Assembly (NCBI GenBank): GCA_944341445.1
Contig: CALVLZ010000010.1
Coordinates: forward strand, 17,942 to 81,941
From: an uncultured Clostridia bacterium
GTDB taxonomy: Bacteria > Bacillota > Clostridia > Christensenellales > UBA1242
Direction: 5' to 3'
Length of the DNA: 64,000 nt
Shown here piece by piece: positions 7,311 through 17,785 of the stretch; position 1 is the stretch's first letter; each line of letters begins with the position of its first letter. The position numbers and the translations under genes are program-made. The notes beneath the pieces are model-generated. The model was given only the letters and a program-made list of their open reading frames with translations. It made no database searches and had not been told where the DNA came from.

Positions 7311-7684
7311 GTTTTAAAACTACAAGTTAAATTAATTAGTTTAATGGTTATTAAAAATTAGTATGTTTGTATTAGAAATTAATAAATGATATTTGTAAAA
7401 CAAAGTACATTTCAAAAGTTTTTAAAATTATTACATTTAGATATGCTTATAATGTTTAAGTGTTAGATGAAATATTAAATATTTTTATCTAATTAAATTT
7501 TTATATGTTATTTTGGGCTAAATATTATATATATATTATTTAAAGATATATTTATTATATTAATGTCATATTTAAAGTTGCAAACGGGCAAAATTTGTGT
7601 TTTTAACTTACTAAAATATTAAATAATACTTGTTAAATGTTTTTTATAATTGTATAATTGAATATTAAAATTTTGGAGAAGTGA
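7286..7684. other. AT-rich intergenic region before comM
   Basis: About 400 bases. Apart from the rplS terminator at the left and the comM promoter at the right, I find no gene, repeat or structured element that I can support. Confidence 0.6.
7630..7658 (+). promoter_or_regulatory. comM promoter
   Basis: TTGTTA (7630-7635), a 17-bp spacer and TATAAT (7653-7658). Transcription is predicted near 7665, 20 bases before the comM start. Confidence 0.8.
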
Positions 7685-9217
7685 ATGTTAGCAAAATTAA
7701 ATAGTTTTGGTTTATCTGGAATTGAAGGATATTTGGTAACTATTGAAATAGATATAAACAAGGGTTTGCCTGGTTATGATATTGTTGGGATGGTTGGCAC
7801 AAGCATAAAAGAAAGCAAAGAAAGAGTTAGAAGTGCAATAAAAAATAGTGCTTTAAATTATCCAATTAACAAAATAACAATAAATTTGGCTCCTGCAAAC
7901 ACAAAAAAAGATGGTGCTTTTTATGATTTGCCAATTGCCTTAGGTTTGCTTTCTGCAACAGATCAGGTTAACAACGAAGAAATTAAAAAATACATAATTT
8001 TAGGCGAGTTGGGTTTAGATGGCTCTGTTAGAAAAGTTAATGGTGTTTTGCCAACTTTAATTTCAGCAAGAGAATTGGGTTTTAAAAATTTTATTATTCC
8101 AAAAGAGAATGAAAAAGAAGCATCATACATTGATGGAATTAATGTTTACACTGTTAAGTGTTTATCTGAAGCGGTGGATTTTTTAAATGGTGATTTAAAA
8201 TTAAACAAAGTTGAATTAACAACATTTCAAGAAATTAGAGAAAACAATGTTTCAAAAGTTGATTTTAAATATGTTAAAGGTCAAACAATTGCAAAAAGAG
8301 CATTAGAGATTGCTGCTGCGGGTGGTCATAATATAATTATGGTTGGTCCACCTGGAAGCGGAAAAACAATGCTTGCTAAATGTTTTCCAACAATTTTGCC
8401 AGATTTAACTTTTGAAGAAGCTTTGGAAGTTACAAAAATTCATTCAGTTGCTGGTGTTTTGGATGAAAGCAAAGGAATTATCACTAACAGACCATACAGG
8501 GCACCTCATCACACAGCAACGACTTTATCCTTAACAGGCGGTGGAAAGCATGCAATGCCGGGTGAGATAAGTTTGGCTCATAATGGCGTGCTATTTTTAG
8601 ATGAAATGCCAGAGTATAACAGACATACAATTGAAACTTTAAGACAACCATTGGAAGATGGAGTTATAACAATTTCCAGAGTTGAAGCAACTGTTGAATA
8701 TCCTGCAAATTTCACACTTATTGCAAGTATGAATCCTTGTCCTTGTGGAAATTATGGAAGCCGTGAAAAAGAGTGTAAATGCACACCTCAACAAATTCAT
8801 AAATATTTAAGTAAAATATCTGGACCATTAATGGATAGAATTGATTTGCAAATTGAAGTTGATAATGTTAAATATGAAGAATTAACTTCAACCGATTTAG
8901 AAGAAAGCAGTGAAGAAATTAAAAAGAGAGTTGATTTTGCAAGAAAAATTCAACTTGAAAGATTTAAAAATGATAAAAACTTTTGCAACGCAAAAATGAA
9001 TGATGTTCAATTAAAAAAATATTGTAAACTAAGTTCAAATTGTGCAAGCATTTTAAAAACAGCGTTTGAAGAATTAAGCTTAAGTGCTCGTGCATATTCT
9101 AGAATTTTAAAAGTTGCAAGAACTATTGCAGATTTAGATAATTCTGATGAAATTTTAGAAGATCATTTAATTGAAGCAATTTCATATAGAAGCATAGATA
9201 AAAAATATTGGGATTAA
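7685..9217 (+). CDS. comM: YifB/ComM-type magnesium chelatase-like AAA+ ATPase
   Basis: A 510-residue protein with an N-terminal Lon-protease-like domain (residues 1-170; the start MLAKLNSFGLSGIEGYLV is typical), a central AAA+ Mg-chelatase domain with the P-loop VGPPGSGKTM at about 220-229, a Walker B LFLDEMPE, and a C-terminal Mg-chelatase domain. ComM is a helicase that helps branch migration of incoming single-stranded DNA in natural transformation. A Zn-ribbon-like CPCGNYGSREKECKC segment lies in the middle. A TTGGAGAAG site precedes the ATG. It is next to dprA, another DNA-uptake gene. Confidence 0.93.
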   Translation: MLAKLNSFGLSGIEGYLVTIEIDINKGLPGYDIVGMVGTSIKESKERVRSAIKNSALNYPINKITINLAPANTKKDGAFYDLPIALGLLSATDQVNNEEIKKYIILGELGLDGSVRKVNGVLPTLISARELGFKNFIIPKENEKEASYIDGINVYTVKCLSEAVDFLNGDLKLNKVELTTFQEIRENNVSKVDFKYVKGQTIAKRALEIAAAGGHNIIMVGPPGSGKTMLAKCFPTILPDLTFEEALEVTKIHSVAGVLDESKGIITNRPYRAPHHTATTLSLTGGGKHAMPGEISLAHNGVLFLDEMPEYNRHTIETLRQPLEDGVITISRVEATVEYPANFTLIASMNPCPCGNYGSREKECKCTPQQIHKYLSKISGPLMDRIDLQIEVDNVKYEELTSTDLEESSEEIKKRVDFARKIQLERFKNDKNFCNAKMNDVQLKKYCKLSSNCASILKTAFEELSLSARAYSRILKVARTIADLDNSDEILEDHLIEAISYRSIDKKYWD

Positions 9218-9222
9218 CAAAA

Positions 9223-10317
9223 ATGTATAATAAAACAGAAAAACAATTAATTTGGCTTTGCAGTGTTGATTTTTTAACACTGAATAAGCAAAATTTAATA
9301 CTGAATGTTTGTGGTGGTGCAAACAATTTATTTGATAATTTTGTAAGTAAAAAGTTAGAAATTTTGAAGATTGTTGATAATTCTCAATACGAAGAAATGT
9401 TGGGAATAATGAATGAACAAAAAATTGACAAAATTATTGATAAATATGAAAAATGTAACATCAAATTTGTTACATATGAAAGTTGCACTTATCCTAAACT
9501 ACTAAAAGAAACAAATTCTGCACCGTTAGTTCTTTACGCAAAAGGCAATGTTGATTTGTTAAATTCAAATTGCATTGCGTGTGTTGGAACAAGAAGAATA
9601 ACTAATTATGGTAAAACGGTTACAGAAATGTTTTGCAAAACTTTGTGTAAGCATTTTACAATTGTTAGCGGGCTTGCAGATGGTGTTGATACAGTTGCTG
9701 CTAAAACAACAATTGAAAATGGTGGTAAAACAATTGCAGTGTTAGGAAGTGGTTTAAATGAAATTTATCCAGCAACTAACACAAATTTGGCAAATAAAAT
9801 TGTTGAAAGTGGTGGTTTGATTATTAGTGAATATAAACCAAACGAAAAACCTCAAACTTATTATTTCCCTTTAAGAAATAGAATTATTGCAGGAATTAGT
9901 TTGGGAACACTAATAACAGAAGCCACAGAAAAAAGTGGAAGTATGCACACTAAAAATTACGCACTTGAATATAACAGAGATTTGTTTGTAGTTCCAGCAA
10001 GAATAACAGATATGTATTCTTTGGGTTGCAATAAAATAATTAAAAGCATGCAAGGATGCATTGTTTTAAATCCTAATGATATTTTAGAAAATTACAAAAA
10101 AGAACTTGAAGAAGAAAACAAAAAAACAATTCAATTAACAATTCAAGAAGCAAAAATTATTAATGTGTTGCAAAAGGGTGAATGCCATTTTGATGAAATT
10201 TTAGAAAAAACAGGGTTTGAAAGCCGTGTTTTAACAACACAATTAATAAAAATGGAAATGAAAAAACTTGTTAAAAAACTTCCTAACAATTATTACGAAA
10301 TTACAAAAAACTTTTAA
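9223..10317 (+). CDS. dprA: DNA processing protein DprA
   Basis: DprA binds single-stranded DNA and loads RecA during transformation. The Rossmann-like core is clear: CVGTRRITNYG, SGLADGVDT, GKTIAVLGSGL and FPLRNRIIAG are the family motifs, and the C-terminal 60 residues form a winged-helix-like domain. The ATG at 9223 gives 364 residues; a TTG at 9208 inside comM would add five. The ribosome binding site is weak (GGGA), so coupling to comM translation is likely. comM-dprA-topA is a common order even in species not known to be competent. Confidence 0.93.
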   Translation: MYNKTEKQLIWLCSVDFLTLNKQNLILNVCGGANNLFDNFVSKKLEILKIVDNSQYEEMLGIMNEQKIDKIIDKYEKCNIKFVTYESCTYPKLLKETNSAPLVLYAKGNVDLLNSNCIACVGTRRITNYGKTVTEMFCKTLCKHFTIVSGLADGVDTVAAKTTIENGGKTIAVLGSGLNEIYPATNTNLANKIVESGGLIISEYKPNEKPQTYYFPLRNRIIAGISLGTLITEATEKSGSMHTKNYALEYNRDLFVVPARITDMYSLGCNKIIKSMQGCIVLNPNDILENYKKELEEENKKTIQLTIQEAKIINVLQKGECHFDEILEKTGFESRVLTTQLIKMEMKKLVKKLPNNYYEITKNF

Positions 10318-10347
10318 TATTTGTTTGGCATATTATTTGGAGGAATA

Positions 10348-12495
10348 ATGGATTTAGTTATTATAGAAGGTATTGGAAAGGTTGAAACAATAAAAAAATT
10401 GGTTGGTTCTAACTATGACGTTGTTGCAACAAATGGCCACGTTAGAGATTTGCCAACTAACAGACTTGCAGTTAATATTCTTGATAATTTTGAACCACAA
10501 TATGAAATAATACCTGATAAAAAAGATATTGTTAAAAAATTACAAGACAAAATTAAAAAAGCAAATAATGTTTATTTAGCAAGCGACCCAGACCGAGAAG
10601 GGGAAGCAATTTCTTGGCATTTAAGTCAAATTTTAGGTTTAGACCCTAAAAAGCCAATTCGTGCAACTTACAACCAAATTTCAAAAGAAGCAGTGCTTGA
10701 AGCATTAAAAAATCCAAGACCTTTGGATGAAAATTTATTTAATGCACAACAAGCAAGAAGAATACTAGATAGATTGGTAGGTTATAAACTTTCTCCAATT
10801 TTAAACAAAAAAATTCAACCAAAACTTAGTGCAGGTAGAGTTCAAAGTGCAACATTAAAAATATTGGTTGATAGAGAACGTGAAATTAGAAAATTTAAAC
10901 CACAAGAATATTGGACATTTTTAGCAAATTTATCTAAATTGAACGATGAAAATCAAAACTTTAGAGCAAGTTTAATAAAAGTTAGCAACAAAAAAGTTAA
11001 TGTTAAAAACAAAGAAGAAGCAGACGTTGTTTTAAATGAACTAAACCAAAACAATTTTGTTGTTAAAAACATAAAAAAGAGTGTTGGAAAAAGCAAACCA
11101 CAAGCACCTTTCACAACTTCAACAATGCAACAAGAAGCATCTTCAAAACTTGGCTTTAATGTTAAAAAGGTTAGTTCTTGTGCTCAACAATTGTATGAAG
11201 GTGTTGAAATTAAAGGCGAAGGAAAAGTTGCGTTAATAACATACATTCGTACAGACTCTGTTAGAGTTTCACCAGAAGCACAAAGCATGGCTAAAAATTT
11301 TATTATTGATAAATTTGGAAAGAAATATTATCCATCAACACCAAATGTTTATAAAACAAAAAAATCTGCACAAGATGCGCACGAGGCTATTAGACCAATT
11401 AATTTGAATAGAACACCAGAGATGGTTAAAGATTCTTTAAGTGCAGATAACTACAAATTATACAAATTAATTTACAATAAATTTTTAGCAAGTCAAATGG
11501 CAGAAAGCACATATAATTCCGTTGTTGCAGAAATTGAAAATGATAAATATTTATTTAAAGCTGTTGGAAAAACACCCTTGTTTGATGGTTACACAGCAGT
11601 TTATAATTTAGATAAAAAACCAACTAAAAAGTTAGATAACAATGAAGAAGTTGATGAAAGTGAAAATGCAAATTTGCCAGAGTTAACTGAAAATGAATTG
11701 TTAAAATTATTAAGCATTGTTCCAAGCCAAAAATTCACAAAACCACCAAGCAGGTTCACTGAAGCAAGTTTGGTTAAGGAAATGGAAGAAAGCGGAATTG
11801 GAAGACCATCAACTTATGCTGCAACAATAACAGTTTTAGCAAACAGAAAATATACCGAACTAGACGGAAAAAGTTTAAAACCAACAGAATTGGGCGAAAA
11901 AGTTACCGAAATGTTAGAAAAATATTTTGGTGATATAATTGAAGTTGATTTTACTGCAAGTATGGAAAATAAACTAGATGAAATTGCTGAAGAAGGCTTA
12001 GATTGGCACGGAGTTATTAGAAAGTTTTATGACCATTTTGCAAAAGAGTTGCAGGTTGCAGATAAAGATTTTGTTAAATTTAAAATGGAACCAAAACAAA
12101 CAGATATTAAATGTGAAAAATGTGGTAGTCCAATGTTAATAAGAACAGGAAAATTTGGCGAATTTTTAGCTTGTAGTAATTATCCAGCTTGCAAAAATGC
12201 AAAAAGGTTAGAACATGTTATTGCAAAATGCCCAAAATGTGGAAAAAATGTTTTGGAAAAGAAAAGCAAGAAAAACAAAACTTTTTATGGTTGTGAAGAT
12301 TATCCTAATTGCGATTTTGTTTCTTGGGAAATTCCTGTTGAAGAAAAATGCCCAAATTGTGGAAGTTATATGACTAAAAAAGAATATTACGGAAATGTTA
12401 GAATTAAATGCTCTAATGAAAAATGTAATTATTCAAAAACAATAAAAAAAGAACAAAATGCTAATAATTCAAAAGAACAAAATGCTGAACAATAA
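10348..12495 (+). CDS. topA: DNA topoisomerase I
   Basis: Type IA topoisomerase that relaxes negative supercoils. It has the TOPRIM segment with DPDREGEAISWH, the active-site Tyr in ITYIRTDS (Tyr299), and three C-terminal four-cysteine zinc ribbons (from about residue 590). The start is ATG 10348 with TTGGAGG upstream; a TTG at 10321 would add nine residues. It has 715 residues, a normal length. Odd point: the highly conserved N-terminal ESPAKAKTI motif reads EGIGKVETI. The catalytic Glu (Glu7) and Lys (Lys11) remain, but the Ser-Pro pair is replaced. Confidence 0.95.
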   Translation: MDLVIIEGIGKVETIKKLVGSNYDVVATNGHVRDLPTNRLAVNILDNFEPQYEIIPDKKDIVKKLQDKIKKANNVYLASDPDREGEAISWHLSQILGLDPKKPIRATYNQISKEAVLEALKNPRPLDENLFNAQQARRILDRLVGYKLSPILNKKIQPKLSAGRVQSATLKILVDREREIRKFKPQEYWTFLANLSKLNDENQNFRASLIKVSNKKVNVKNKEEADVVLNELNQNNFVVKNIKKSVGKSKPQAPFTTSTMQQEASSKLGFNVKKVSSCAQQLYEGVEIKGEGKVALITYIRTDSVRVSPEAQSMAKNFIIDKFGKKYYPSTPNVYKTKKSAQDAHEAIRPINLNRTPEMVKDSLSADNYKLYKLIYNKFLASQMAESTYNSVVAEIENDKYLFKAVGKTPLFDGYTAVYNLDKKPTKKLDNNEEVDESENANLPELTENELLKLLSIVPSQKFTKPPSRFTEASLVKEMEESGIGRPSTYAATITVLANRKYTELDGKSLKPTELGEKVTEMLEKYFGDIIEVDFTASMENKLDEIAEEGLDWHGVIRKFYDHFAKELQVADKDFVKFKMEPKQTDIKCEKCGSPMLIRTGKFGEFLACSNYPACKNAKRLEHVIAKCPKCGKNVLEKKSKKNKTFYGCEDYPNCDFVSWEIPVEEKCPNCGSYMTKKEYYGNVRIKCSNEKCNYSKTIKKEQNANNSKEQNAEQ

Positions 12496-12506
12496 GGAAA
12501 ATAAAA

Positions 12507-13838
12507 GTGAAACAAAAAAATAATACTGTTAATGTTATAGGTGCAGGGCTTGCTGGGTGTGAAGCGTGCTATCAATTGTTAAAAAGAGGAATTAATGTTA
12601 ACTTGTATGAAATGAAACCTGTTAAATTTTCTCCTGCACACAAAAACCCAAACTTTGCAGAACTTGTTTGTTCAAATTCATTAAAAAGCAATCTGCTTTC
12701 AACTGCTGGTGGGATGTTAAAAGAAGAGTTAAGAACTTTGGATAGTTTAGTTATTAAATGTGCTGATATTACTAAAGTTCCAGCAGGTGGTGCACTTGCA
12801 GTTGATAGAAATAAATTTAGTGAACTTATAACAAACGAATTAAAAAAATTTGAAAACCTTAAAATAATTAACGAAGAAGTTAAAAAAATAGATGTTAATA
12901 TTCCAACAATAGTTGCAACAGGCCCACTAACTAGTGATGATTTGTTTAGCAACTTAAAAGAAATTTTAGGTGAAGAATATTTATATTTTTTTGATGCAAT
13001 TGCACCAATTGTGGCATACGATTCCATAGATTTTAATTATGCCTTTGTTGGTGATAGATATGGCAAAGGAACAGGCGATTATATTAATTGCGTTATGAAT
13101 AAAGAAGAGTATTTAACATTTTATAACGAATTAATAAATGCCCAAACTGCAGAATTGCACGATTTTGAAAATGATAAAGTTTTTGAAGCGTGTATGCCTG
13201 TTGAAGTTTTAGCCAAAAGAGGAGAAGATGCTTTAAGGTTTGGACCATTAAAACCTGTTGGATTAACAAATCCAAATAGCAACGAAAAACCATATGCAGT
13301 TGTTCAGTTAAGAAGAGAAACTGTTATGAATGATTATTTTAATATGGTTGGATTTCAAACGCATCTAACTTGGGCAGAACAAAGAAGAGTGTTTAGTTTA
13401 ATTCCCGCATTAAGAAATGCAGAATTTATTAAATATGGTGTTATGCATAGAAACACATATATAAATGCCCCAAAACTATTAAACGAATATTATCAATTAA
13501 AAAGCATTCCTAACATATTCTTTGCGGGGCAAATAACAGGTGTTGAAGGCTATATTGAAAGCATTTCTAGTGGGTTAATGGCTGGAATTAATTTATATAA
13601 TTACATAAACCAAAAACCATTATTGTGCTTTGGCAATAAAACTATGATAGGTGCGTTAGCAAATTATATTGCAAATGCAAGCATCAAGGGTTTTCAACCA
13701 ATGAGTAGTAATATGGGAATTGTTGAACCACTAGATGTTAGAATAAAAGATAAAACAGAAAGATATTTAAAAATAGCAGAAAGAAGTTTAAACATAATAA
13801 AACAAGAAATAAAAGGAGAAAATTATGAGCGAGTTTAA
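12507..13838 (+). CDS. trmFO: Methylenetetrahydrofolate--tRNA-(uracil-5-)-methyltransferase TrmFO
   Basis: Folate- and FAD-dependent enzyme that forms ribothymidine 54 in the T-loop of tRNAs. The N-terminal dinucleotide-binding motif [14 protein letters not shown], the segment [13 protein letters not shown], and [12 protein letters not shown] near the C-terminus are diagnostic. It has 443 residues, a normal length. The start is GTG with AAGGAAA upstream. It overlaps hslV by 14 bases. The order topA-trmFO-hslV-hslU is that of Firmicutes; the xerC gene usually found between trmFO and hslV is absent. Confidence 0.96.
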   Translation: MKQKNNTVNVIGAGLAGCEACYQLLKRGINVNLYEMKPVKFSPAHKNPNFAELVCSNSLKSNLLSTAGGMLKEELRTLDSLVIKCADITKVPAGGALAVDRNKFSELITNELKKFENLKIINEEVKKIDVNIPTIVATGPLTSDDLFSNLKEILGEEYLYFFDAIAPIVAYDSIDFNYAFVGDRYGKGTGDYINCVMNKEEYLTFYNELINAQTAELHDFENDKVFEACMPVEVLAKRGEDALRFGPLKPVGLTNPNSNEKPYAVVQLRRETVMNDYFNMVGFQTHLTWAEQRRVFSLIPALRNAEFIKYGVMHRNTYINAPKLLNEYYQLKSIPNIFFAGQITGVEGYIESISSGLMAGINLYNYINQKPLLCFGNKTMIGALANYIANASIKGFQPMSSNMGIVEPLDVRIKDKTERYLKIAERSLNIIKQEIKGENYERV

Positions 13839-14361
13839 AGGAACAACAATTGTTGCAGTAAAAAAAGATGGCAAAACAGCAATTGCAGGTGATGGCCAAG
13901 TAACTTTAGGAGAAAGAGTTATTTTAAAAGGAAACGCTGTTAAAGTTAGAAGAATTTTTAACGATAAAGTTGTTTTAGGTTTTGCTGGCTCCGTTGCAGA
14001 TGCTTTTGCATTAAGCGCAAGATTTGAAGAGTTGTTGCAAAAATTTAGTGGCAATTTAATGCGTAGTGCAGTTGAAATTGCAATTGGATTTAGAGATGAT
14101 AAATATGCAAGAAAATTAGAAGCACAAATGATTGTTGCAGACAAAGATTCTGTTATGTTAGTTTCAGGAACAGGTGAGGTTATTGAACCAGATGGCGGTG
14201 TTATTGCAATTGGAAGTGGTGGAAATTATGCGTTTGCAGCGGCAAAAGCATTGGTGCAAAACACTAACTTATCTGCAAAAGAAATTGCGGAAAAAGCAAT
14301 AAGATTGGCTGGTGAAATTTGTGTGTTCACAAACGACCACATAACAGTTGAGGAGGTTTAA
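13825..14361 (+). CDS. hslV: ATP-dependent protease peptidase subunit HslV/ClpQ (CodW-like)
   Basis: Proteasome beta-type peptidase that forms a double ring with HslU. Classic HslV has an N-terminal Thr nucleophile directly after Met. Here five residues, SEFKG, precede the TT pair, the same layout as Bacillus subtilis CodW (ClpQ), which uses an N-terminal serine. GDGQVT and the GSGGNYA segment are typical. It has 178 residues. The ATG is preceded by AAAGGAG, which fixes this start. It overlaps trmFO and is two bases from hslU. Confidence 0.94.
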   Translation: MSEFKGTTIVAVKKDGKTAIAGDGQVTLGERVILKGNAVKVRRIFNDKVVLGFAGSVADAFALSARFEELLQKFSGNLMRSAVEIAIGFRDDKYARKLEAQMIVADKDSVMLVSGTGEVIEPDGGVIAIGSGGNYAFAAAKALVQNTNLSAKEIAEKAIRLAGEICVFTNDHITVEEV

Positions 14362-14362
14362 T

Positions 14363-15679
14363 ATGAATTTATCACCAAAGGAAATAGTTTTAGAATTAGA
14401 TAAATATATTATTGGTCAAGAAAAAGCAAAAAGAGCAGTTGCAATTGCTTTAAGAAATAGATATAGAAGAAGTAAATTATCTAAAGAATTAAGAGATGAA
14501 ATAACTCCTAAAAACATAATTATGCAAGGCCCAACAGGTGTTGGTAAAACAGAAATTGCAAGAAGACTTGCGAAACTTGTTAAAGCACCTTTTATTAAGG
14601 TTGAAGCAACAAAATACACAGAAGTTGGCTATGTTGGAAGAGATTGCGAAAGCATGATTAGAGATTTAGTTGAAGTTTCTGTTCGTATGGTTAAAGAAGA
14701 AAAAATTAAACAAGTTAAAGATAAAGCAGAAGAAGTTGTAACAAACAAAATTGTTGATGCAATAATTGAACAAAAAAGAATGTCTGGTTCTACAGATATT
14801 GTTAATTGGGATGAATATAAAACTTCATTAAAAGAAGATGTTAAACTTGGAAAATGTGATGATGAAATTATTGAAATAAATGTTAAGGAAGCTTCAAAAC
14901 CATTAGGTATGATTGCAGGGCTTGGTGGGGATATGGATATTTCAAATATGTTAGGTTCAATATTTCCAGCAGGCAAAAGAAGAAAAAAAGTAACAGTAGC
15001 CCAAGCAAAAACATTATTAACAGATGAAGAAAGCGAAAAATTAATTGATGAAGAAAGTGTTAATGCTGAAGCAATAAGAAGAGCAGAACAAGAAGGTATT
15101 GTTTTTATTGATGAAATAGATAAAATTGCAGGCAAAAATGCATCAAAAGGTCCAGATGTTTCTAGAGAAGGTGTTCAAAGAGATATTTTACCTTTAGTTG
15201 AAGGTTCAACTGTTACAACAAAATATGGCACAATAAAAACAGACTACATTTTGTTTATTGCTGCAGGTGCTTTCCACGTTAGCAAAGTTGAAGATTTAAT
15301 TCCAGAATTTCAAGGAAGATTTCCAATTAGAGTTGAACTTAGCAGTTTAACAAAATATGATTTTTATAAAATTTTAACACAACCAAAAAATGCTTTAACA
15401 TTGCAATATGCAGAAATGCTAAAAGTGGATAATATAAATTTAATATTCAAAGAAGATGCGCTAGAAGCTATTAGTGAATTAGCAGAAAAAGAAAACGAAA
15501 CACAAGAAAATATTGGAGCAAGAAGATTGCACACATTAATGGAAGCTTTGGTTGAAGATATTTCGTTTAACGCAAACGGAACACAACCAATGACTGATGT
15601 TGTAATTGATAATGCTTATGTTTCAAAAGTGTTTAAGGAAACTAAAAAGAAATACGATTTACACAAATATATTTTGTAA
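14363..15679 (+). CDS. hslU: ATP-dependent protease ATPase subunit HslU/ClpY
   Basis: AAA+ unfoldase partner of HslV. Walker A is GPTGVGKTE (about residues 56-64), followed by GYVGRDCESM and the Walker B VFIDEIDK; the family's intermediate domain lies between. The C-terminus LHKYIL is the tail that inserts into the peptidase ring. The start is ATG 14363 with AGGAGG 6 bases upstream; a TTG at 14348 inside hslV would add five residues. It has 438 residues. In Bacillus, codY follows; here a HelD-like helicase gene takes its place. Confidence 0.96.
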   Translation: MNLSPKEIVLELDKYIIGQEKAKRAVAIALRNRYRRSKLSKELRDEITPKNIIMQGPTGVGKTEIARRLAKLVKAPFIKVEATKYTEVGYVGRDCESMIRDLVEVSVRMVKEEKIKQVKDKAEEVVTNKIVDAIIEQKRMSGSTDIVNWDEYKTSLKEDVKLGKCDDEIIEINVKEASKPLGMIAGLGGDMDISNMLGSIFPAGKRRKKVTVAQAKTLLTDEESEKLIDEESVNAEAIRRAEQEGIVFIDEIDKIAGKNASKGPDVSREGVQRDILPLVEGSTVTTKYGTIKTDYILFIAAGAFHVSKVEDLIPEFQGRFPIRVELSSLTKYDFYKILTQPKNALTLQYAEMLKVDNINLIFKEDALEAISELAEKENETQENIGARRLHTLMEALVEDISFNANGTQPMTDVVIDNAYVSKVFKETKKKYDLHKYIL

Positions 15680-15707
15680 TATCTAATTAAAATGCAAAGG
15701 AAAATTT

Positions 15708-17771
15708 ATGCAAAACAAAGAGTTTGAAATTGAACAACAATATCTAAATAATGTTGAAAACGCAATTAGCGAACAAATCTGTGAAATAAATAAATTTGTT
15801 GAAGTTCAAAACAAAAAAATTGACCAAGATAAGGAAAATTTTAGAGATTTGCGTAGTACAGAATTTGATGCTCAAGAACGTGACCAAATGTTTGAAGACA
15901 TTGAAAATCGTGTTAACGATATTAACACTAAACTTGCTTATGCAAACAGTATAAACAGAATAAAAAATAACCCATATTTTGGTAGAGTTGATTTGGTTGA
16001 AAATGGTTCTAATAAAGTTTTAAAAAACTACGTTGGCTTTAGAAATATTCAAAATGAAAAACAGCAATATTTAGTTCTAGATTGGCGTGCACCAATTGCT
16101 AGCATGTTTTATGATTATGATAAAGGCCCTTATTCTTATAAAACAAGTTCAGGTGTTATTAAAGGTGAAATAATTAATAAAAGACAATATAGAATAAGAA
16201 ACGCAAAATTGGAATATTATTTTGATTCTGACATAAAAGTGGATGATGAATTATTGCAAGAAGCTTTAAGTGGAAATGCTGGCACAAAAATGCAAAATAT
16301 TGTTGCAACAATTCAAAAAGAACAAAACAAAGTTATACGATGTGATGAAAACAAAAACATTGTGGTTTTGGGCGTTGCGGGAAGTGGTAAAACATCCATT
16401 GCCTTGCACAGAGTTGCATATATTTTATATAAAATGCGTGGCAAAATTTCACATAACGAAATTTTAATATTATCACCAAACAATGTTTTTTCTAGTTATA
16501 TTTCTTCTGTTTTGCCAGATTTGGGTGAGGAAAATGTTATTGAAACAACTTTTGATAACATAATTTCTGAAGAACTAAACAGTGAATATAAAATTGAATC
16601 TAAAATGGAACAAATTGAAAGAATTATGAATAATGAAAGTGAAGTGGCAGATTTTGAAGAAAAAGTTTCTTACGATTTTTTTGAAAATATGCTAAATTAT
16701 TTGTATCAATTTGTTAACATTAATTTCAAACCAAAAGATATAACTTTAGGAAATGTTGTAATTAAAGATAGCTATATAAAATACAGGTTTTTTAAATCAT
16801 ATTCTAACCAAAAACCAAGCGTAAGAATCAGATATATTCTAAACGATATTGTTGAAGATAACTTTAAAAATGTTGGTAATTTATTGCCAGATATTGAAGA
16901 GTTTTTAAACGCAAAACTTTATAGAATGTTTAAACAAAATAACATCTATAATATTTACTCTGAGTTTTTAAAAAGCATTAATAAAAAATTTATTTTTGCA
17001 AACCACAAAATTAAAAATGAAGACGCACAAAGTTTGTTATTAATTAAAGACTTCTTATATGGAACAAACGTAAGAAGTAATTTCAAACATTTAATTATTG
17101 ATGAAATGCAAGATTACAGTGCAACAGCACTTTATATGATTAATAATTTGTTTAATTGCCCAAAAACAATTTTAGGGGATATTGCTCAATCTGTTGATTC
17201 AGAAATAAGCAAGCAAACTTTTGCAGAATTGAATAAATTAATTGGAAATGATTATGAATTTGTTAAGTTAACAAAAAGTTATAGAAGTGCGTATGAAATA
17301 ACAAAACTTGCAAACACAATAATAAAAAGAAAAAATGTGGAATTTGTTAATAAAAACGAAAGCATTCCATCTCTTTTAAAATGTGAAGATATAGAACATT
17401 TAGAAAAATCATTAACAACAAAAATAGAAGAATTTGAAAAAAATGGTTGCAAAACAATTGCTGTTTTAACAAAAAGTTTTAAAAAAGCAAAAGAAGTTTA
17501 TAATTTGTTAAAACAAGCAAATGTTGATGTTACTTTAGTTAATGATGATTGCACAGAATATAATTCAAAAGTTATGGTTTTAAGCATTTATCAAAGTAAA
17601 GGCTTGGAATTTGATGGTGTTATAGTGTATAATACAAATGCAAAAAACTTTAAAAATAAAATAGATAAACAACTTTTGTATATTGGCGTTACTCGTGCAT
17701 TAAAACAAGTTTGTTTAGTGTACACAGTTAAACCAACAAAGTTTGTTTTGAAATATTTTAATGAAAATTAA
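15708..17771 (+). CDS. helD: HelD-like superfamily 1 helicase (RNA polymerase recycling motor)
   Basis: A 687-residue UvrD/Rep-like ATPase. An N-terminal coiled-coil region (about 1-80) is followed by LDWRAPIASMFYDY, a hallmark of HelD, then Walker A GVAGSGKTS at about 222-230, IIDEMQDYS (Walker B) at about 463-471, and the C-terminal motifs SIYQSKGLEFDGVI and YIGVTRA. HelD removes stalled or inactive RNA polymerase from DNA using ATP. It follows hslU by 28 bases with an AAAGGAAAA site and may be co-transcribed. The alternative, a DNA repair helicase, is less likely given the LDWRAP motif. Confidence 0.87.
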   Translation: MQNKEFEIEQQYLNNVENAISEQICEINKFVEVQNKKIDQDKENFRDLRSTEFDAQERDQMFEDIENRVNDINTKLAYANSINRIKNNPYFGRVDLVENGSNKVLKNYVGFRNIQNEKQQYLVLDWRAPIASMFYDYDKGPYSYKTSSGVIKGEIINKRQYRIRNAKLEYYFDSDIKVDDELLQEALSGNAGTKMQNIVATIQKEQNKVIRCDENKNIVVLGVAGSGKTSIALHRVAYILYKMRGKISHNEILILSPNNVFSSYISSVLPDLGEENVIETTFDNIISEELNSEYKIESKMEQIERIMNNESEVADFEEKVSYDFFENMLNYLYQFVNINFKPKDITLGNVVIKDSYIKYRFFKSYSNQKPSVRIRYILNDIVEDNFKNVGNLLPDIEEFLNAKLYRMFKQNNIYNIYSEFLKSINKKFIFANHKIKNEDAQSLLLIKDFLYGTNVRSNFKHLIIDEMQDYSATALYMINNLFNCPKTILGDIAQSVDSEISKQTFAELNKLIGNDYEFVKLTKSYRSAYEITKLANTIIKRKNVEFVNKNESIPSLLKCEDIEHLEKSLTTKIEEFEKNGCKTIAVLTKSFKKAKEVYNLLKQANVDVTLVNDDCTEYNSKVMVLSIYQSKGLEFDGVIVYNTNAKNFKNKIDKQLLYIGVTRALKQVCLVYTVKPTKFVLKYFNEN

Positions 17772-17785
17772 AAAGGATTAAGTTT

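Noticed and set aside
12572..13027. 151-codon open frame on the minus strand
   Set aside because: It lies entirely inside trmFO, which has clear homology and motifs. Long antisense frames are common in codon-biased AT-rich genes.
14629..15135. 168-codon open frame on the minus strand
   Set aside because: Antisense to hslU; Ser/Leu-rich translation without any family pattern or ribosome binding site.
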